From assembly GCA_964003875.1 (NCBI GenBank), contig CAXFLH010000006.1:1-33938 (forward strand): a stretch of 33,938 bases of DNA, in the 5' to 3' direction. This document shows positions 24,634-32,380 of this stretch, one piece after another. The position numbers and the translations under genes were made by a program. Every line of letters starts with the position of its first letter. The first letter of the stretch is position 1. Under the pieces are notes generated by a model that worked only from the letters and a program-made list of their open reading frames with translations, was not told where the DNA came from and ran no database searches. This DNA is from UBA8444 sp964003875 (GTDB taxonomy: Bacteria > Bacteroidota > Bacteroidia > Flavobacteriales > UBA7312).

Positions 24634-25622
24634 TTGTAAGTTTTTAGACGCTTTACAAAATACAAATACACTATACTTTTTGGAAATAATTTAGCTTGAT
24701 AGCTTTGTGGTCTTTTCTTTTTAAACGTACTCAGCAAAGTATAGAATTTAAGGTGAGCTTTCAAAATGTAAAACACATGCTGTGGTTTGCCACTCAAAAT
24801 AAATTTAAAAGAAGATATACCATCTAACAACATACGTTTGAATAATGTGCTAAATCGCTTTTTAGGCTTAAGATTCTTATATAGCATGAGCAGGTTATTC
24901 CTATAGTTCAGATAAGTTTTAAACGTACTTCCACTACTTAGAGTGCCTCCTCCAACGTGAAAAACAGATGATTTGGGCTCACACATAATTTTATAACCTT
25001 TGTTTTTAAGTTTCCAACATAGGTCAATTTCTTCCATATGAGCAAAAAAGTCCCAATCAAAACCACCAACTTCGTAAAAAGCTTCGGCACGTAAAAAAAG
25101 ACAAGCTCCACTAGCCCAAAATACTTCAGAAGTATCGTCATATTGTCCCTTGTCTTCTTCCAAAGTTTCAAAGACTCTACCTCTACAAAATGGATAGCCA
25201 TACTTATCCAAAAAACCACCACTTGCACCAGCGTATTCAAAACTAGTTTTGTCGTCGTATTTCTTTATTTTAGGTTGACAAGCAGCTATACTCTTGTCAC
25301 TATCCATTAATTCGATGATTGGTGCAATCCAATTTTTAGTAACCTCTACATCGGAGTTAAGTAACACATAATACTCAGCATTTATTTGTTGCAACGCTTT
25401 GTTATAGCCACCAGCATAACCTTCATTAGTTTTGTTTAGAATAAGTTTTACACTAGGAAAATTGTTAGTTACATAATTAACAGAATCATCTGTTGATGCA
25501 TTGTCGGCAATAATCACTTCGGCATTAGTAGTTTTTTCCACTACATCTCTCAAAAACTTTTTAAGCCAATGAATACCATTGTAGTTAAGAATAACGACTG
25601 CTACTTTTGTTGGTGTTTCCAT
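24609..25622 (-). CDS. GT2 family glycosyltransferase
   Basis: This is a 337-aa GT-A fold glycosyltransferase. N-terminal VVILNYNG (9-16) and IADNASTDDS (38-47, nucleotide-binding D40) precede LLNSDVEV (87-94), where D91 and E93 occupy the DxD-like metal site. A later GFDWDFFAHMEEIDLCWK block contains the ED-type catalytic acid region. The layout resembles rhamnosyltransferase/WbbL-like GT2 enzymes. The C-terminal 120 residues are basic and partly amphipathic, so membrane association is likely. Its start overlaps the stop of the upstream acyltransferase gene by 22 nt and its stop overlaps the opposing cysteine desulfurase. The sugar donor is not known. Confidence 0.92.
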   Translation of the reverse strand: METPTKVAVVILNYNGIHWLKKFLRDVVEKTTNAEVIIADNASTDDSVNYVTNNFPSVKLILNKTNEGYAGGYNKALQQINAEYYVLLNSDVEVTKNWIAPIIELMDSDKSIAACQPKIKKYDDKTSFEYAGASGGFLDKYGYPFCRGRVFETLEEDKGQYDDTSEVFWASGACLFLRAEAFYEVGGFDWDFFAHMEEIDLCWKLKNKGYKIMCEPKSSVFHVGGGTLSSGSTFKTYLNYRNNLLMLYKNLKPKKRFSTLFKRMLLDGISSFKFILSGKPQHVFYILKAHLKFYTLLSTFKKKRPQSYQAKLFPKSIVYLYFVKRLKTYNQLNKDFN

Positions 25623-26455
25623 CTTCTATGTGACCACAGCCAATAGGCTTGATTTGTATTAATATTTTTTTCTAAAATTTGGGAATGCAAGCGAGTAATT
25701 TCTCCTTCATGGTATTGATTTGGTGTGTCAGTTATGAGTTCAAATTTTATTTCATATTTAGCACGACTCAAAGGCTTTATGTGTGCAAAAAATATAGGGC
25801 AATCCATCTTTTTTGCTAACTTCTCTGTACCCAAAAATACAGGAGTTTTTTGATTTAAAAAATTAATCCAATGATTCAATTCATCAGCAGATGGAGTTTG
25901 GTCTGATAAAACACCTATTACTCTAGGTTTTTTTCCTTTTTTTAAGAGATAGCGAACACTTTCCTTCATACTTACTAAGGTTGCCCCAAATTGAGAACGT
26001 ATTTTTAAAACTTGCTTGTTCCAAAATGTAGAAGAAAGAGGTTTATAAATGCCTACCATTTCGGCGTCAAAATTTAATGAGGAGGCCAAAAGAGCCCATT
26101 CCCAATTTCCATAATGACCTAAAACTATAATGACATCTTTATCTTGTTTTAAAAAAGCATTGACTTGAGACTCATTAACGAATTTGTGTCTTTTTCTAAT
26201 CGTATTTTTAGAACAATGAAATAGCTTTATGGATTCTGCTAGGAGCTGACCAAAATAAGAGTAAAATTGATGTTTTATTTTTCTTAAAGAAGACTTGTCT
26301 TTCTCTGGAAAAGCATTTTTTAGGTTATTGTCAATTACTTTTTTTCTGTAGCCAAAAAGTCTTAGAAGAATGGCTAATTTGATACCTATAATATGTATTA
26401 AACCCATTGGAAGACGAGCATACAATTTTAACAATATCAATAAAAAGCTATTCAA
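25601..26455 (-). CDS. LpxL/HtrB-type lysophospholipid/lipid A acyltransferase
   Basis: This 284-aa inner-membrane acyltransferase is of the HtrB family, which adds secondary acyl chains to lipid A precursors. An N-terminal hydrophobic helix spans about 3-34. The catalytic HX4E motif is H114 to E119 in LGHYGNWEWA. GVLSDQTP follows (around 195) and a conserved region with ethanol/phosphate-binding basic residues lies in the second half. The closest role is lauroyl/myristoyl-type transfer to Kdo2-lipid A; an aminolipid or other lipid target cannot be excluded. It lies 6 nt after the GWxTD gene and overlaps the GT2 gene, so the three form an envelope operon. Confidence 0.93.
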   Translation of the reverse strand: MNSFLLILLKLYARLPMGLIHIIGIKLAILLRLFGYRKKVIDNNLKNAFPEKDKSSLRKIKHQFYSYFGQLLAESIKLFHCSKNTIRKRHKFVNESQVNAFLKQDKDVIIVLGHYGNWEWALLASSLNFDAEMVGIYKPLSSTFWNKQVLKIRSQFGATLVSMKESVRYLLKKGKKPRVIGVLSDQTPSADELNHWINFLNQKTPVFLGTEKLAKKMDCPIFFAHIKPLSRAKYEIKFELITDTPNQYHEGEITRLHSQILEKNINTNQAYWLWSHRRWKHQQK

Positions 26456-26461
26456 GTGGTG

Positions 26462-27865
26462 TTAGTTAGGGTTGTTGTAATAATCAATAGGAGATTTTTT
26501 TCCTTCATCGAAATCATCGTAATAATTTTCTTCGAATCGGTTTAGCCAATCTTTATCATTGATTTCTCCGAATTTATTGGTGTAAACTAAGCGATACTCA
26601 TTAGGCATTCTATCGTTAGAGAAAATAAACTTAATATCCCTCTCGTTTCCAATAGAGTAGTAGTGCCAAACTTCAAAGGGTTGAAAACCCTTGGGCATTA
26701 TTTCTTGTGACCTAGAATTTGGAGAGCCATAGCTTAAATATATTCTTCCTCTATCGGATAGATGTCCATCAATTATTCCATTTGCAAACTCTTTATTGAC
26801 AAGTTTTACTAGATTGTAATAATTTTTCCAACTCTGTTCAGTATTGAATGGATCTCGATCGTACCAAAATCTGTAGAAATACTTTTGTAGCATTTCTACA
26901 TTCTCATAATCTAAGTTTTTAGCTTGAATATTTTCTATAGATGATTGTAAGGGGTGTAAATACTCGATGTATTGTTTTAGAGTGTCTTTGTTATCGACTG
27001 ATGATATAAACGTATCCTCAAAAACAAATTCATCTTTTAGGTCTTTATTGATTTTATAAAACTGTCGTTTTTGAGTATGTATTACCTTATTATCTCTATT
27101 TATAGCCTCAATCTTTAAATAGTAAGTGCCACTTGTTAAATTGTCGATAGGAAAAGTATTTAAACTAGCGTCAAACATAGAGTTACATTTTTTTCTTTTG
27201 ACAAGCTCCTTAACTATTTTTTGCGTTGACTGGGAAACAATACTGCTTTGAATTAGTACTTCTTTATCAGTATCAGAGTAATACTCGAAATAGCAGCTTA
27301 ATTTTGTATTAGCAGTATTGTATAGGTTTGAAATAAAAGGCACTAAATCATAACCGCCCTTACTTAGTATATTTTTTTCTATTGTTTGGCTATACGATTC
27401 TACTAATTGAATATCTGAAAAACCATTATTTATTGATTTTATTGTAATGGCTTGTTCATGATTAATTTCTACCTCAGTTTTGTTAATATCCGTTATGTTT
27501 AACCTAAGATTGTAATCTCCTTCAGAAAGTTGATAGCGTTGTTGGTCTAAAAAAACAAAGTCGATTAAGGAAGTGTCCTTTATTTCTGGGCTAGATAAAT
27601 TATACTTATCTACTTTTATTACATTATCATCTTGAACGAATTCAATAACAACGACAAGTTGGGCTTGAAAAGTGCCATTTGCCTTGCTTAGATAGCTTAC
27701 TCCATTTCCATTTACAGATAAATAAGTTTCTATATAAGGTGTATTTTCAGATTGAAAATGAGCGATATCAAACCTAGCATCTATTTGTTGAGCATAAGAA
27801 AATGACTGAAAAAGTGAGAGGTAAAAGCAAGTGAAAAGACTCTTAGTAAATAGATAATTCTTCAT
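26462..27865 (-). CDS. GWxTD-domain protein (secreted)
   Basis: This 467-aa protein has a signal peptide (1-25, ending SYAQ). The N-terminal two thirds are beta-rich, resembling Ig-like domains. The C-terminal GWxTD-type domain (about 300-455) has the block FWYDRDPFNTE, then DGHLSDRGRIYLSYGSP, then PFEVWHYYSIG and a closing FIFSN segment. The hallmark GWxTD motif itself is replaced by GHLSD, which is unusual; the surrounding DRGRIY and Y-G-x-P pattern is intact. Function of the family is unknown. It is the first gene of an operon with an acyltransferase and GT2. It has no cysteine lipobox, so it is soluble periplasmic or further exported. Confidence 0.85.
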   Translation of the reverse strand: MKNYLFTKSLFTCFYLSLFQSFSYAQQIDARFDIAHFQSENTPYIETYLSVNGNGVSYLSKANGTFQAQLVVVIEFVQDDNVIKVDKYNLSSPEIKDTSLIDFVFLDQQRYQLSEGDYNLRLNITDINKTEVEINHEQAITIKSINNGFSDIQLVESYSQTIEKNILSKGGYDLVPFISNLYNTANTKLSCYFEYYSDTDKEVLIQSSIVSQSTQKIVKELVKRKKCNSMFDASLNTFPIDNLTSGTYYLKIEAINRDNKVIHTQKRQFYKINKDLKDEFVFEDTFISSVDNKDTLKQYIEYLHPLQSSIENIQAKNLDYENVEMLQKYFYRFWYDRDPFNTEQSWKNYYNLVKLVNKEFANGIIDGHLSDRGRIYLSYGSPNSRSQEIMPKGFQPFEVWHYYSIGNERDIKFIFSNDRMPNEYRLVYTNKFGEINDKDWLNRFEENYYDDFDEGKKSPIDYYNNPN

Positions 27866-27956
27866 AATGCTAAGTTAAAAAATTAATATCGATAATTAAT
27901 TCTAAAAATTTTATTGTTTTTTTCTTACAATATGTGAAATAAAACTAAAAATATTT

Positions 27957-27964
27957 TACTTTTG
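27957..27964 (+). promoter_or_regulatory. Bacteroidota -7 motif (TACTTTTG) for tRNA-Ser
   Basis: An exact TAnnTTTG match ends 9 nt before the mature 5' end of the tRNA, as expected for a tRNA promoter. Confidence 0.65.
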
Positions 27965-27973
27965 CCCTCCGCA

Positions 27974-28058
27974 GGAGAGATGGCAGAGTGGTCGAATGCG
28001 GTGGTCTTGAAAACCATTGTACAGCAATGTACCGGGGGTTCGAATCCCTCTCTCTCCG
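27974..28058 (+). tRNA. tRNA-Ser (anticodon UGA)
   Basis: This is an 85-nt class II tRNA. Acceptor GGAGAGA (27974-27980) pairs with TCTCTCC (28051-28057), and the discriminator is G. The anticodon loop CTTGAAA carries TGA. A long variable arm with a GTAC/GTAC stem and the T-loop GGTTCGAAT are present. The 3' CCA is not encoded. It is followed by its own terminator. Confidence 0.96.
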
Positions 28059-28060
28059 CA

Positions 28061-28089
28061 AAAAGGTCTGATTTATCAGACCTTTTTTT
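28061..28089 (+). terminator. Terminator after tRNA-Ser
   Basis: AGGTCTGA (28064-28071) pairs with TCAGACCT (28076-28083) across TTTA and is followed by a run of T. It lies between the tRNA and the convergent ribH 3' end, and the A-rich left flank could let it act on both strands. Confidence 0.9.
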
Positions 28090-28109
28090 ATGATTATTAA
28101 GTATGTTAA

Positions 28110-28601
28110 CTAATTAAGCTTAGACTTTAAATGTACCATCTTAATAGCACTTATGGCGGCCTCAGTACCTTTATTACCGTGCTTTCCTCCAGAACGGTCA
28201 ATAGCTTGTTGCATCGTGTTGTCAGTAAGTACACCAAAAATTACAGGCTTATTGTACTTAAGCGATACATCTTTTATGCCTAAAGCTGTACTCTGACATA
28301 CATAGTCAAAGTGTTTAGTTTCTCCTTGAATAACACTTCCTAAACAAATGACGGCATCTACATCGGTTGATTCGAAAAAGAATTGAGCTGCTAAAGGAAG
28401 TTCAAAACTACCTGGTACGTTTTTTCTGACAATATTACTTTCCTCGCAACCACAGTTTAATAAGGCATCCATAGCCCCTTTGAACAAACCCTCAGTGATG
28501 TTTTCGTTCCATTCGGCAACAGCAATTCCAAACTTCATACCTCTAGCAGAGGGAACTAAGCTGAAATCGTAATTGGATAAATTTTTATTAACTGTAGCCA
28601 T
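28110..28601 (-). CDS. ribH: 6,7-dimethyl-8-ribityllumazine synthase
   Basis: RibH makes the lumazine precursor of riboflavin from 5-amino-6-ribitylamino-uracil and 3,4-dihydroxy-2-butanone 4-phosphate, as a pentameric or icosahedral cytoplasmic enzyme. It has 163 aa. Blocks seen: AEWNENIT (29-36), PGSFELPLAA (63-72), GSVIQGETKHFDYV (88-101) with catalytic H97, and GVLTDNTMQQA (123-133). The start at 28601 gives the MAT-type opening usual in Bacteroidota. The ATG is immediately downstream of a terminator-like hairpin (28602-28624). No other riboflavin genes and no FMN-riboswitch-like element are visible. Confidence 0.97.
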   Translation of the reverse strand: MATVNKNLSNYDFSLVPSARGMKFGIAVAEWNENITEGLFKGAMDALLNCGCEESNIVRKNVPGSFELPLAAQFFFESTDVDAVICLGSVIQGETKHFDYVCQSTALGIKDVSLKYNKPVIFGVLTDNTMQQAIDRSGGKHGNKGTEAAISAIKMVHLKSKLN

Positions 28602-28624
28602 AAAAAAAGCTCGCTAAGCGAGCT
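28602..28624 (-). terminator. Terminator-like hairpin abutting the ribH start codon
   Basis: On the minus strand AGCTCGC (28624-28618) pairs with GCGAGCT (28614-28608) across TTA, followed by a T-run (28608-28602) leading straight into the ribH ATG (28601-28599). It lies 6 nt past the upstream TPR gene stop. Confidence 0.78.
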
Positions 28625-28630
28625 ATTAAA

Positions 28631-29314
28631 TTATTGTTTCAATTGAGCTCGAGTAATGAACTTATCAATGTCTCTAGCTTCGTCTGATTCTGAATAGTCT
28701 TTTTGAATAGTCGAATAGTATTCTAATGCTCTATCAATATTACCACCTTCCTCAAGGGCCATTGCTGCTCTTTTAAGGTAAATTGGTGTAGTGAAATTGT
28801 TTTCGCTATTGAAAGCAGCCTTAGTCCAAAAGTTGATGGCATCGTCAAACTCACCTATATTCATGTAGGCATCTCCCATACTTCCATAAGCTATAGAAGA
28901 CACCACTTCATCATCGCTTGAAAAGTCACTTAAATAGTCGATTGCACTTTCGTTGTCACCCATATTTAGAAAAGATATACCAGCATAGTAATTCGCAAGA
29001 TTACCAGCATCAGTAGAGCCATATTCATCTATAATATCTAGAAGCCCATATTCGCCATTTACACCATAAAGAGCTAAATTAAAAGAGTCAGCTTCGAAAT
29101 AACTAACACTTTTAAAAAGTTCTTGTTGAGCCTCTTCATTTACAGGTTCTAGGTAAAACTTGCCATAGGCTAAGAATAAAGCAATAACACCAACTATTGT
29201 AAAAACAATTGTAGATAAAGTCTTTTGATTATTTTCTACCCATTGCTCGGTTCTAGTTAACGTTTCCTCGACTGCTGCGAATTGTTCTTCGGTTTTATCT
29301 TTCTTCTTTGCCAT
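28631..29314 (-). CDS. Membrane-anchored TPR protein (YfgM-like)
   Basis: This is a 227-aa protein with a charged N-terminus (1-30), a single transmembrane helix at about 34-56 (TIVFTIVGVIALFLAYG), and a C-terminal domain of about four TPR units. The TPR units include YYAGISFLNMGDNESAIDYL and AYGSMGDAYMNIGEFDDAINFW. The orientation with the TPRs outside matches YfgM-type periplasmic chaperone-linked proteins; that role is inference. It sits upstream of ribH and divergent from recF. A promoter motif is at 29343-29336. Confidence 0.87.
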   Translation of the reverse strand: MAKKKDKTEEQFAAVEETLTRTEQWVENNQKTLSTIVFTIVGVIALFLAYGKFYLEPVNEEAQQELFKSVSYFEADSFNLALYGVNGEYGLLDIIDEYGSTDAGNLANYYAGISFLNMGDNESAIDYLSDFSSDDEVVSSIAYGSMGDAYMNIGEFDDAINFWTKAAFNSENNFTTPIYLKRAAMALEEGGNIDRALEYYSTIQKDYSESDEARDIDKFITRAQLKQ

Positions 29315-29335
29315 TTTTCTTTAAAATTTGAGCCA

Positions 29336-29343
29336 CAAAAATA
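29336..29343 (-). promoter_or_regulatory. Bacteroidota -7 motif (TATTTTTG) for TPR-ribH
   Basis: A minus-strand TAnnTTTG match ends 21 nt before the ATG at 29314. No clear -33 element is visible. Confidence 0.55.
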
Positions 29344-29403
29344 ACCTTTTTTTCCATTTGAAAAAGTTTGTTGTAATTGACTTTCAATAACTTAAAAAAT
29401 AGA

Positions 29404-29411
29404 TACTTTAG
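29404..29411 (+). promoter_or_regulatory. Possible variant -7 motif (TACTTTAG) for recF
   Basis: This is one mismatch from TAnnTTTG (A at position 7), 21 nt before the recF ATG, the same spacing as the exact motifs. The same TTAG ending occurs before fabG (9458-9465). Confidence 0.35.
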
Positions 29412-29432
29412 TGGTGTAGAATTGAATCACCT

Positions 29433-30536
29433 ATGTTTTTAGAGAAATTATCTGTATTAAATTTTAAAAATCATTCCGATAGTCGTTTAGATTTTAACCC
29501 AAATATCAATTGTTTTGTGGGTGATAATGGCTCTGGAAAGACCAATTTGCTAGATGCTATTCATTATTTATCCTTTACCAAAAGCTTTTTTATCAAACAG
29601 GATAGTATGAATGTGCTTTACGACCAAGCTTTTATGACCATTGAAGGTGTTTTTAAGAAAGATGATAACAAAGAATTGGTTCAATGTGCAGTAAAAACTG
29701 GTGTGAAAAAAGTGCTTAAGCGCAACAAAAAGAAATACGATAAATTAGCTGAGCACATCGGATTATTTCCTCTTGTAATGGTTTCGCCAACCGATAGCGA
29801 ATTGTTATTGTCAGGAAGTGATGTGAGAAGAAAATACATGGATAGTGTTATTTCTCAATTTGATAAGGAATACCTCAATACATTGATAGCTTACAATAAG
29901 TTGATTTTGCAAAGAAATGCATTGTTGAAATCTTCGGATTCAAATACCGCTAATCTGTCAAACTTGTCATTGTATGATGAACAATTAGCACCATTAGCTC
30001 ATATCATTTTCGAGAAAAGACAATTATTTTTAAATCAGTTAGCACCTATTTTTCTAAACTATTACAAAGCTATTTCTAACACCAACGAGCAAGTGACTAT
30101 ACATTACGACTCTCAGCTTTCTGAAAAGAATTTTCTAGATTTATGTCAACAAAACTCAGAAAAAGACAGGTTAGTAAAATTCACTTCAGTAGGAGTGCAT
30201 AAAGACGATTTAATATTTCACCTAAATAATCATCCTATAAAGCGAGTTGGCTCTCAAGGACAACAAAAAACATATTTACTTGCACTCAAATTAGCACAAT
30301 TTGATTTTATGCAAGAAGCATTAAGCTTCAAGCCTATGCTACTTTTAGACGATGTTTTTGATAAGTTAGATGACAATAGGGTAGAGCATCTTATGAAATT
30401 AGTAGATCAACACCATTTTGGTCAAATATTCGTGACGGACACTCATCCTGAACGTTCTAAGCAAATCTTTAATAAGATTAATGCTGATTTTAAATTGTTT
30501 CACATAAAAAACGGAGCCATTGAAAAGGAAGAGTAA
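29433..30536 (+). CDS. recF: DNA replication and repair protein RecF
   Basis: RecF is an SMC-like ATPase that with RecO and RecR loads RecA at gapped DNA. It has 367 aa, the family length. Walker A is GDNGSGKT (30-37). The ABC signature region is GSQGQQKTYLLALKLAQ (about 269-285), with the Walker B and D-loop LLLDDVFDKLD close behind. There is a coiled-coil/arm region in the middle. It is transcribed divergently from the TPR-ribH pair and overlaps the next gene (DUF721) by 17 nt. Confidence 0.97.
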   Translation: MFLEKLSVLNFKNHSDSRLDFNPNINCFVGDNGSGKTNLLDAIHYLSFTKSFFIKQDSMNVLYDQAFMTIEGVFKKDDNKELVQCAVKTGVKKVLKRNKKKYDKLAEHIGLFPLVMVSPTDSELLLSGSDVRRKYMDSVISQFDKEYLNTLIAYNKLILQRNALLKSSDSNTANLSNLSLYDEQLAPLAHIIFEKRQLFLNQLAPIFLNYYKAISNTNEQVTIHYDSQLSEKNFLDLCQQNSEKDRLVKFTSVGVHKDDLIFHLNNHPIKRVGSQGQQKTYLLALKLAQFDFMQEALSFKPMLLLDDVFDKLDDNRVEHLMKLVDQHHFGQIFVTDTHPERSKQIFNKINADFKLFHIKNGAIEKEE

Positions 30537-30813
30537 TCAGCAATCTTTAGGCGAGGTTATCCAAGATTTTTTAAAACAAAGTGGTTGGGAACGTAAACTC
30601 GATGAAGTCAAAATAATGACGGAATGGGATAAGGTTTTAGGGCCTAGTTTGGCAAAGTATACCGAAGAAGTCTTTATTCAAAATAAAAAATTACATATTC
30701 GTTTAAATTCTTCCACTTTAAGACAAGAGCTTTCCTACAAGAAATCAGAAATTGTAAAGGAATTAAATGAAGCTGTAGGTAAAGAAGTAGTAACTGATAT
30801 AGTTCTCAAATAA
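30520..30813 (+). CDS. DUF721/DciA-like protein
   Basis: This is a 97-aa basic protein of the DUF721 family. Members called DciA recruit the replicative helicase DnaB to origins in many bacteria lacking DnaC; whether this short form does so is inference. Features seen: the helical opening SLGEVIQDFLKQSGWERKL, a W-x-x-V-L-G-P core (EWDKVLGPSLAKYT) and the LHIRLNSSTLRQEL segment typical of the family. The recF partnership is common. The start codon lies inside the 3' end of recF (17-nt overlap), and the transcript ends at a hairpin. Confidence 0.9.
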   Translation: MKRKSNQQSLGEVIQDFLKQSGWERKLDEVKIMTEWDKVLGPSLAKYTEEVFIQNKKLHIRLNSSTLRQELSYKKSEIVKELNEAVGKEVVTDIVLK

Positions 30814-30816
30814 AAA

Positions 30817-30850
30817 AAGCCCTAAATCATAGATTTAGAGCTTAGTTTAT
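30817..30850. terminator. Hairpin between convergent DUF721 and ndk
   Basis: AAGCCCTAAATC (30817-30828) pairs with GATTTAGAGCTT (30832-30843) with one mismatch and a 3-nt loop, A-rich on the left. It works best for the minus-strand ndk transcript, which gets a U-run after it, but it may serve both genes. Confidence 0.75.
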
Positions 30851-30867
30851 ATTATTATTTATACAAA

Positions 30868-31287
30868 TTAGAATCTTTCCTCGGCAGAGAAAAAGAAGTC
30901 GCCTTCGATAGCAGCATTTTCATCAGAGTCAGAACCGTGAATAGCATTCTTAGCTTTGCTTTCTGCAAATTCACTACGAATGGTACCTTCAGCAGCCTCA
31001 GATGGATCAGTAGCGCCAATAAGCGTTCTAAAATCGGCAACAGCATTATCTTTTTCAAGAATGGCAGCCACGATAGGTCCAGAGCTCATATAGTTTACGA
31101 GTTCTCCATAAAATGGGCGTTCTTTATGAACGGCATAAAATTCTCCAGCTTTTTCTGAAGTAAGCGCTGTTTTTTTCATTGCTACGATAGTAAAACCAGC
31201 AGCATTAATTCGTTCTAAAATAGCTCCGATGTGTCCATTTTCTACAGCTTCGGGCTTAATCATTGTAAAGGTTCTATTAGTTGCCAT
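30868..31287 (-). CDS. ndk: Nucleoside diphosphate kinase
   Basis: Ndk equalises nucleoside triphosphate pools by a phosphohistidine ping-pong mechanism. It has 139 aa, the usual length. The N-terminal TFTMIKPEAVENG (6-18) contains the nucleotide-site Lys. The catalytic His is H117 in NAIHGSDSDENAAIE. RPFYGELVNYMSSGP (57-71) is the conserved Kpn-loop region. The start at 31287 is preceded on the minus strand by TAAATTCG (31319-31312), one mismatch to the Bacteroidota -7 motif and at the right distance (24 nt). It is monocistronic and divergent from the DHH phosphoesterase gene. Confidence 0.98.
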   Translation of the reverse strand: MATNRTFTMIKPEAVENGHIGAILERINAAGFTIVAMKKTALTSEKAGEFYAVHKERPFYGELVNYMSSGPIVAAILEKDNAVADFRTLIGATDPSEAAEGTIRSEFAESKAKNAIHGSDSDENAAIEGDFFFSAEERF

Positions 31288-31371
31288 TTTTATGTTTTAA
31301 ATTTTATGGCGCGAATTTATAAAATTCCTTTGCTATTTACACTCAGTTTTATTCTTATTTTAGCAAACTTT

Positions 31372-32370
31372 ATGAAAGCAACAGAATTAAATCAGTTAAA
31401 AGCCTTTTTGTCGGAACCAAGAAAGGTTGTTATTACCACTCACAAGGGACCCGACGGTGATGCTATGGGTTCTTCTTTAGCACTATATAATTACCTTCTT
31501 AAAAAAGGACATACGGTTCATGTTATTACTCCCAACGATTACCCTAGCTTTTTAAAATGGATGAAAGGCGATGAAGATGTTATAGAATATTGTTTTCACA
31601 AAGAAAAAGCTAAAAAAATTACTGAATCGGCAGAATTAATTTTCTGTTTGGACTTCAATACTCTAAGTAGAATTGACACCTATGCACCCATAGTAGAAAG
31701 TTCTAAAGCGTTAAAAGTATTGATTGACCACCATCAGCAACCCGATAATTTTGATTTTAATTTTTCAGATACATCAGCTTGTTCAACAGCTCAATTGATT
31801 TTTGAATTTTTAGAATTACTATGTGATACAGATGAAATAGATCAAGATATCGCTGAATGTTTATACGCAGGTATTATGACTGATACAGGTAACTTTAGAT
31901 TCAATTCGGTGAGTTCTAAAACTCATCAAGTAGTTAGCTTTTTAATGGAAAAAGGCGCAAGAAACGATTGGGTTTACGATAAAATTCACGATAATAATTC
32001 AGTAAATAGACTGAAGTTATTGGGGTATTGCTTGAGTGAAAAAATGGAGGTAATGAGTGATTTAGGAGTTGCAATCATTACTATAACTCAAGAAGAATTA
32101 CAACGGTTTAATTTTAAGAAAGGTGACACTGAGGGTGTCGTCAATTATGCCTTATCAATAGAAGGTGTTAATGTCGCTGCTTTTATGGTCGAACGTGATG
32201 GAATAATTAAGATATCTTTTCGTTCTAAAGGAGATATTTCTGTCAATCAATTAGCTAGAGATCACTTTAATGGAGGTGGACATATCAATGCAGCAGGAGG
32301 GGCTGCACATACTATGGAAGAAGCCATAACAATATTTAAAAGAATAATTCCTAATTATATTAATAACTAA
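31372..32370 (+). CDS. DHH/DHHA1 phosphoesterase (NrnA-like)
   Basis: This 332-aa enzyme is of the NrnA family, which degrades nanoRNA and in some species hydrolyses 3'-phosphoadenosine-5'-phosphate. The first metal-binding motif is THKGPDGDA (23-31, with H24, D28, D30). The second is FCLDFNT, the namesake is IDHHQQPD at about 118-125, and the fourth is MTDTGNFRF. The C-terminal DHHA1 domain ends in GGGHINAAGG. I chose the ATG at 31372 because relatives start at about this residue. In-frame ATGs at 31306 and 31231 exist; the former would add a hydrophobic stretch and the latter lies inside ndk. It is the first gene of an operon with an FKBP and a methyltransferase. Confidence 0.9.
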   Translation: MKATELNQLKAFLSEPRKVVITTHKGPDGDAMGSSLALYNYLLKKGHTVHVITPNDYPSFLKWMKGDEDVIEYCFHKEKAKKITESAELIFCLDFNTLSRIDTYAPIVESSKALKVLIDHHQQPDNFDFNFSDTSACSTAQLIFEFLELLCDTDEIDQDIAECLYAGIMTDTGNFRFNSVSSKTHQVVSFLMEKGARNDWVYDKIHDNNSVNRLKLLGYCLSEKMEVMSDLGVAIITITQEELQRFNFKKGDTEGVVNYALSIEGVNVAAFMVERDGIIKISFRSKGDISVNQLARDHFNGGGHINAAGGAAHTMEEAITIFKRIIPNYINN

Positions 32371-32380
32371 ATTAAAAACA

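Noticed and set aside
28602..28624. FMN riboswitch upstream of ribH
   Set aside because: The leader is only a short hairpin with a T-run; it has none of the multi-stem RFN structure and no room for it.
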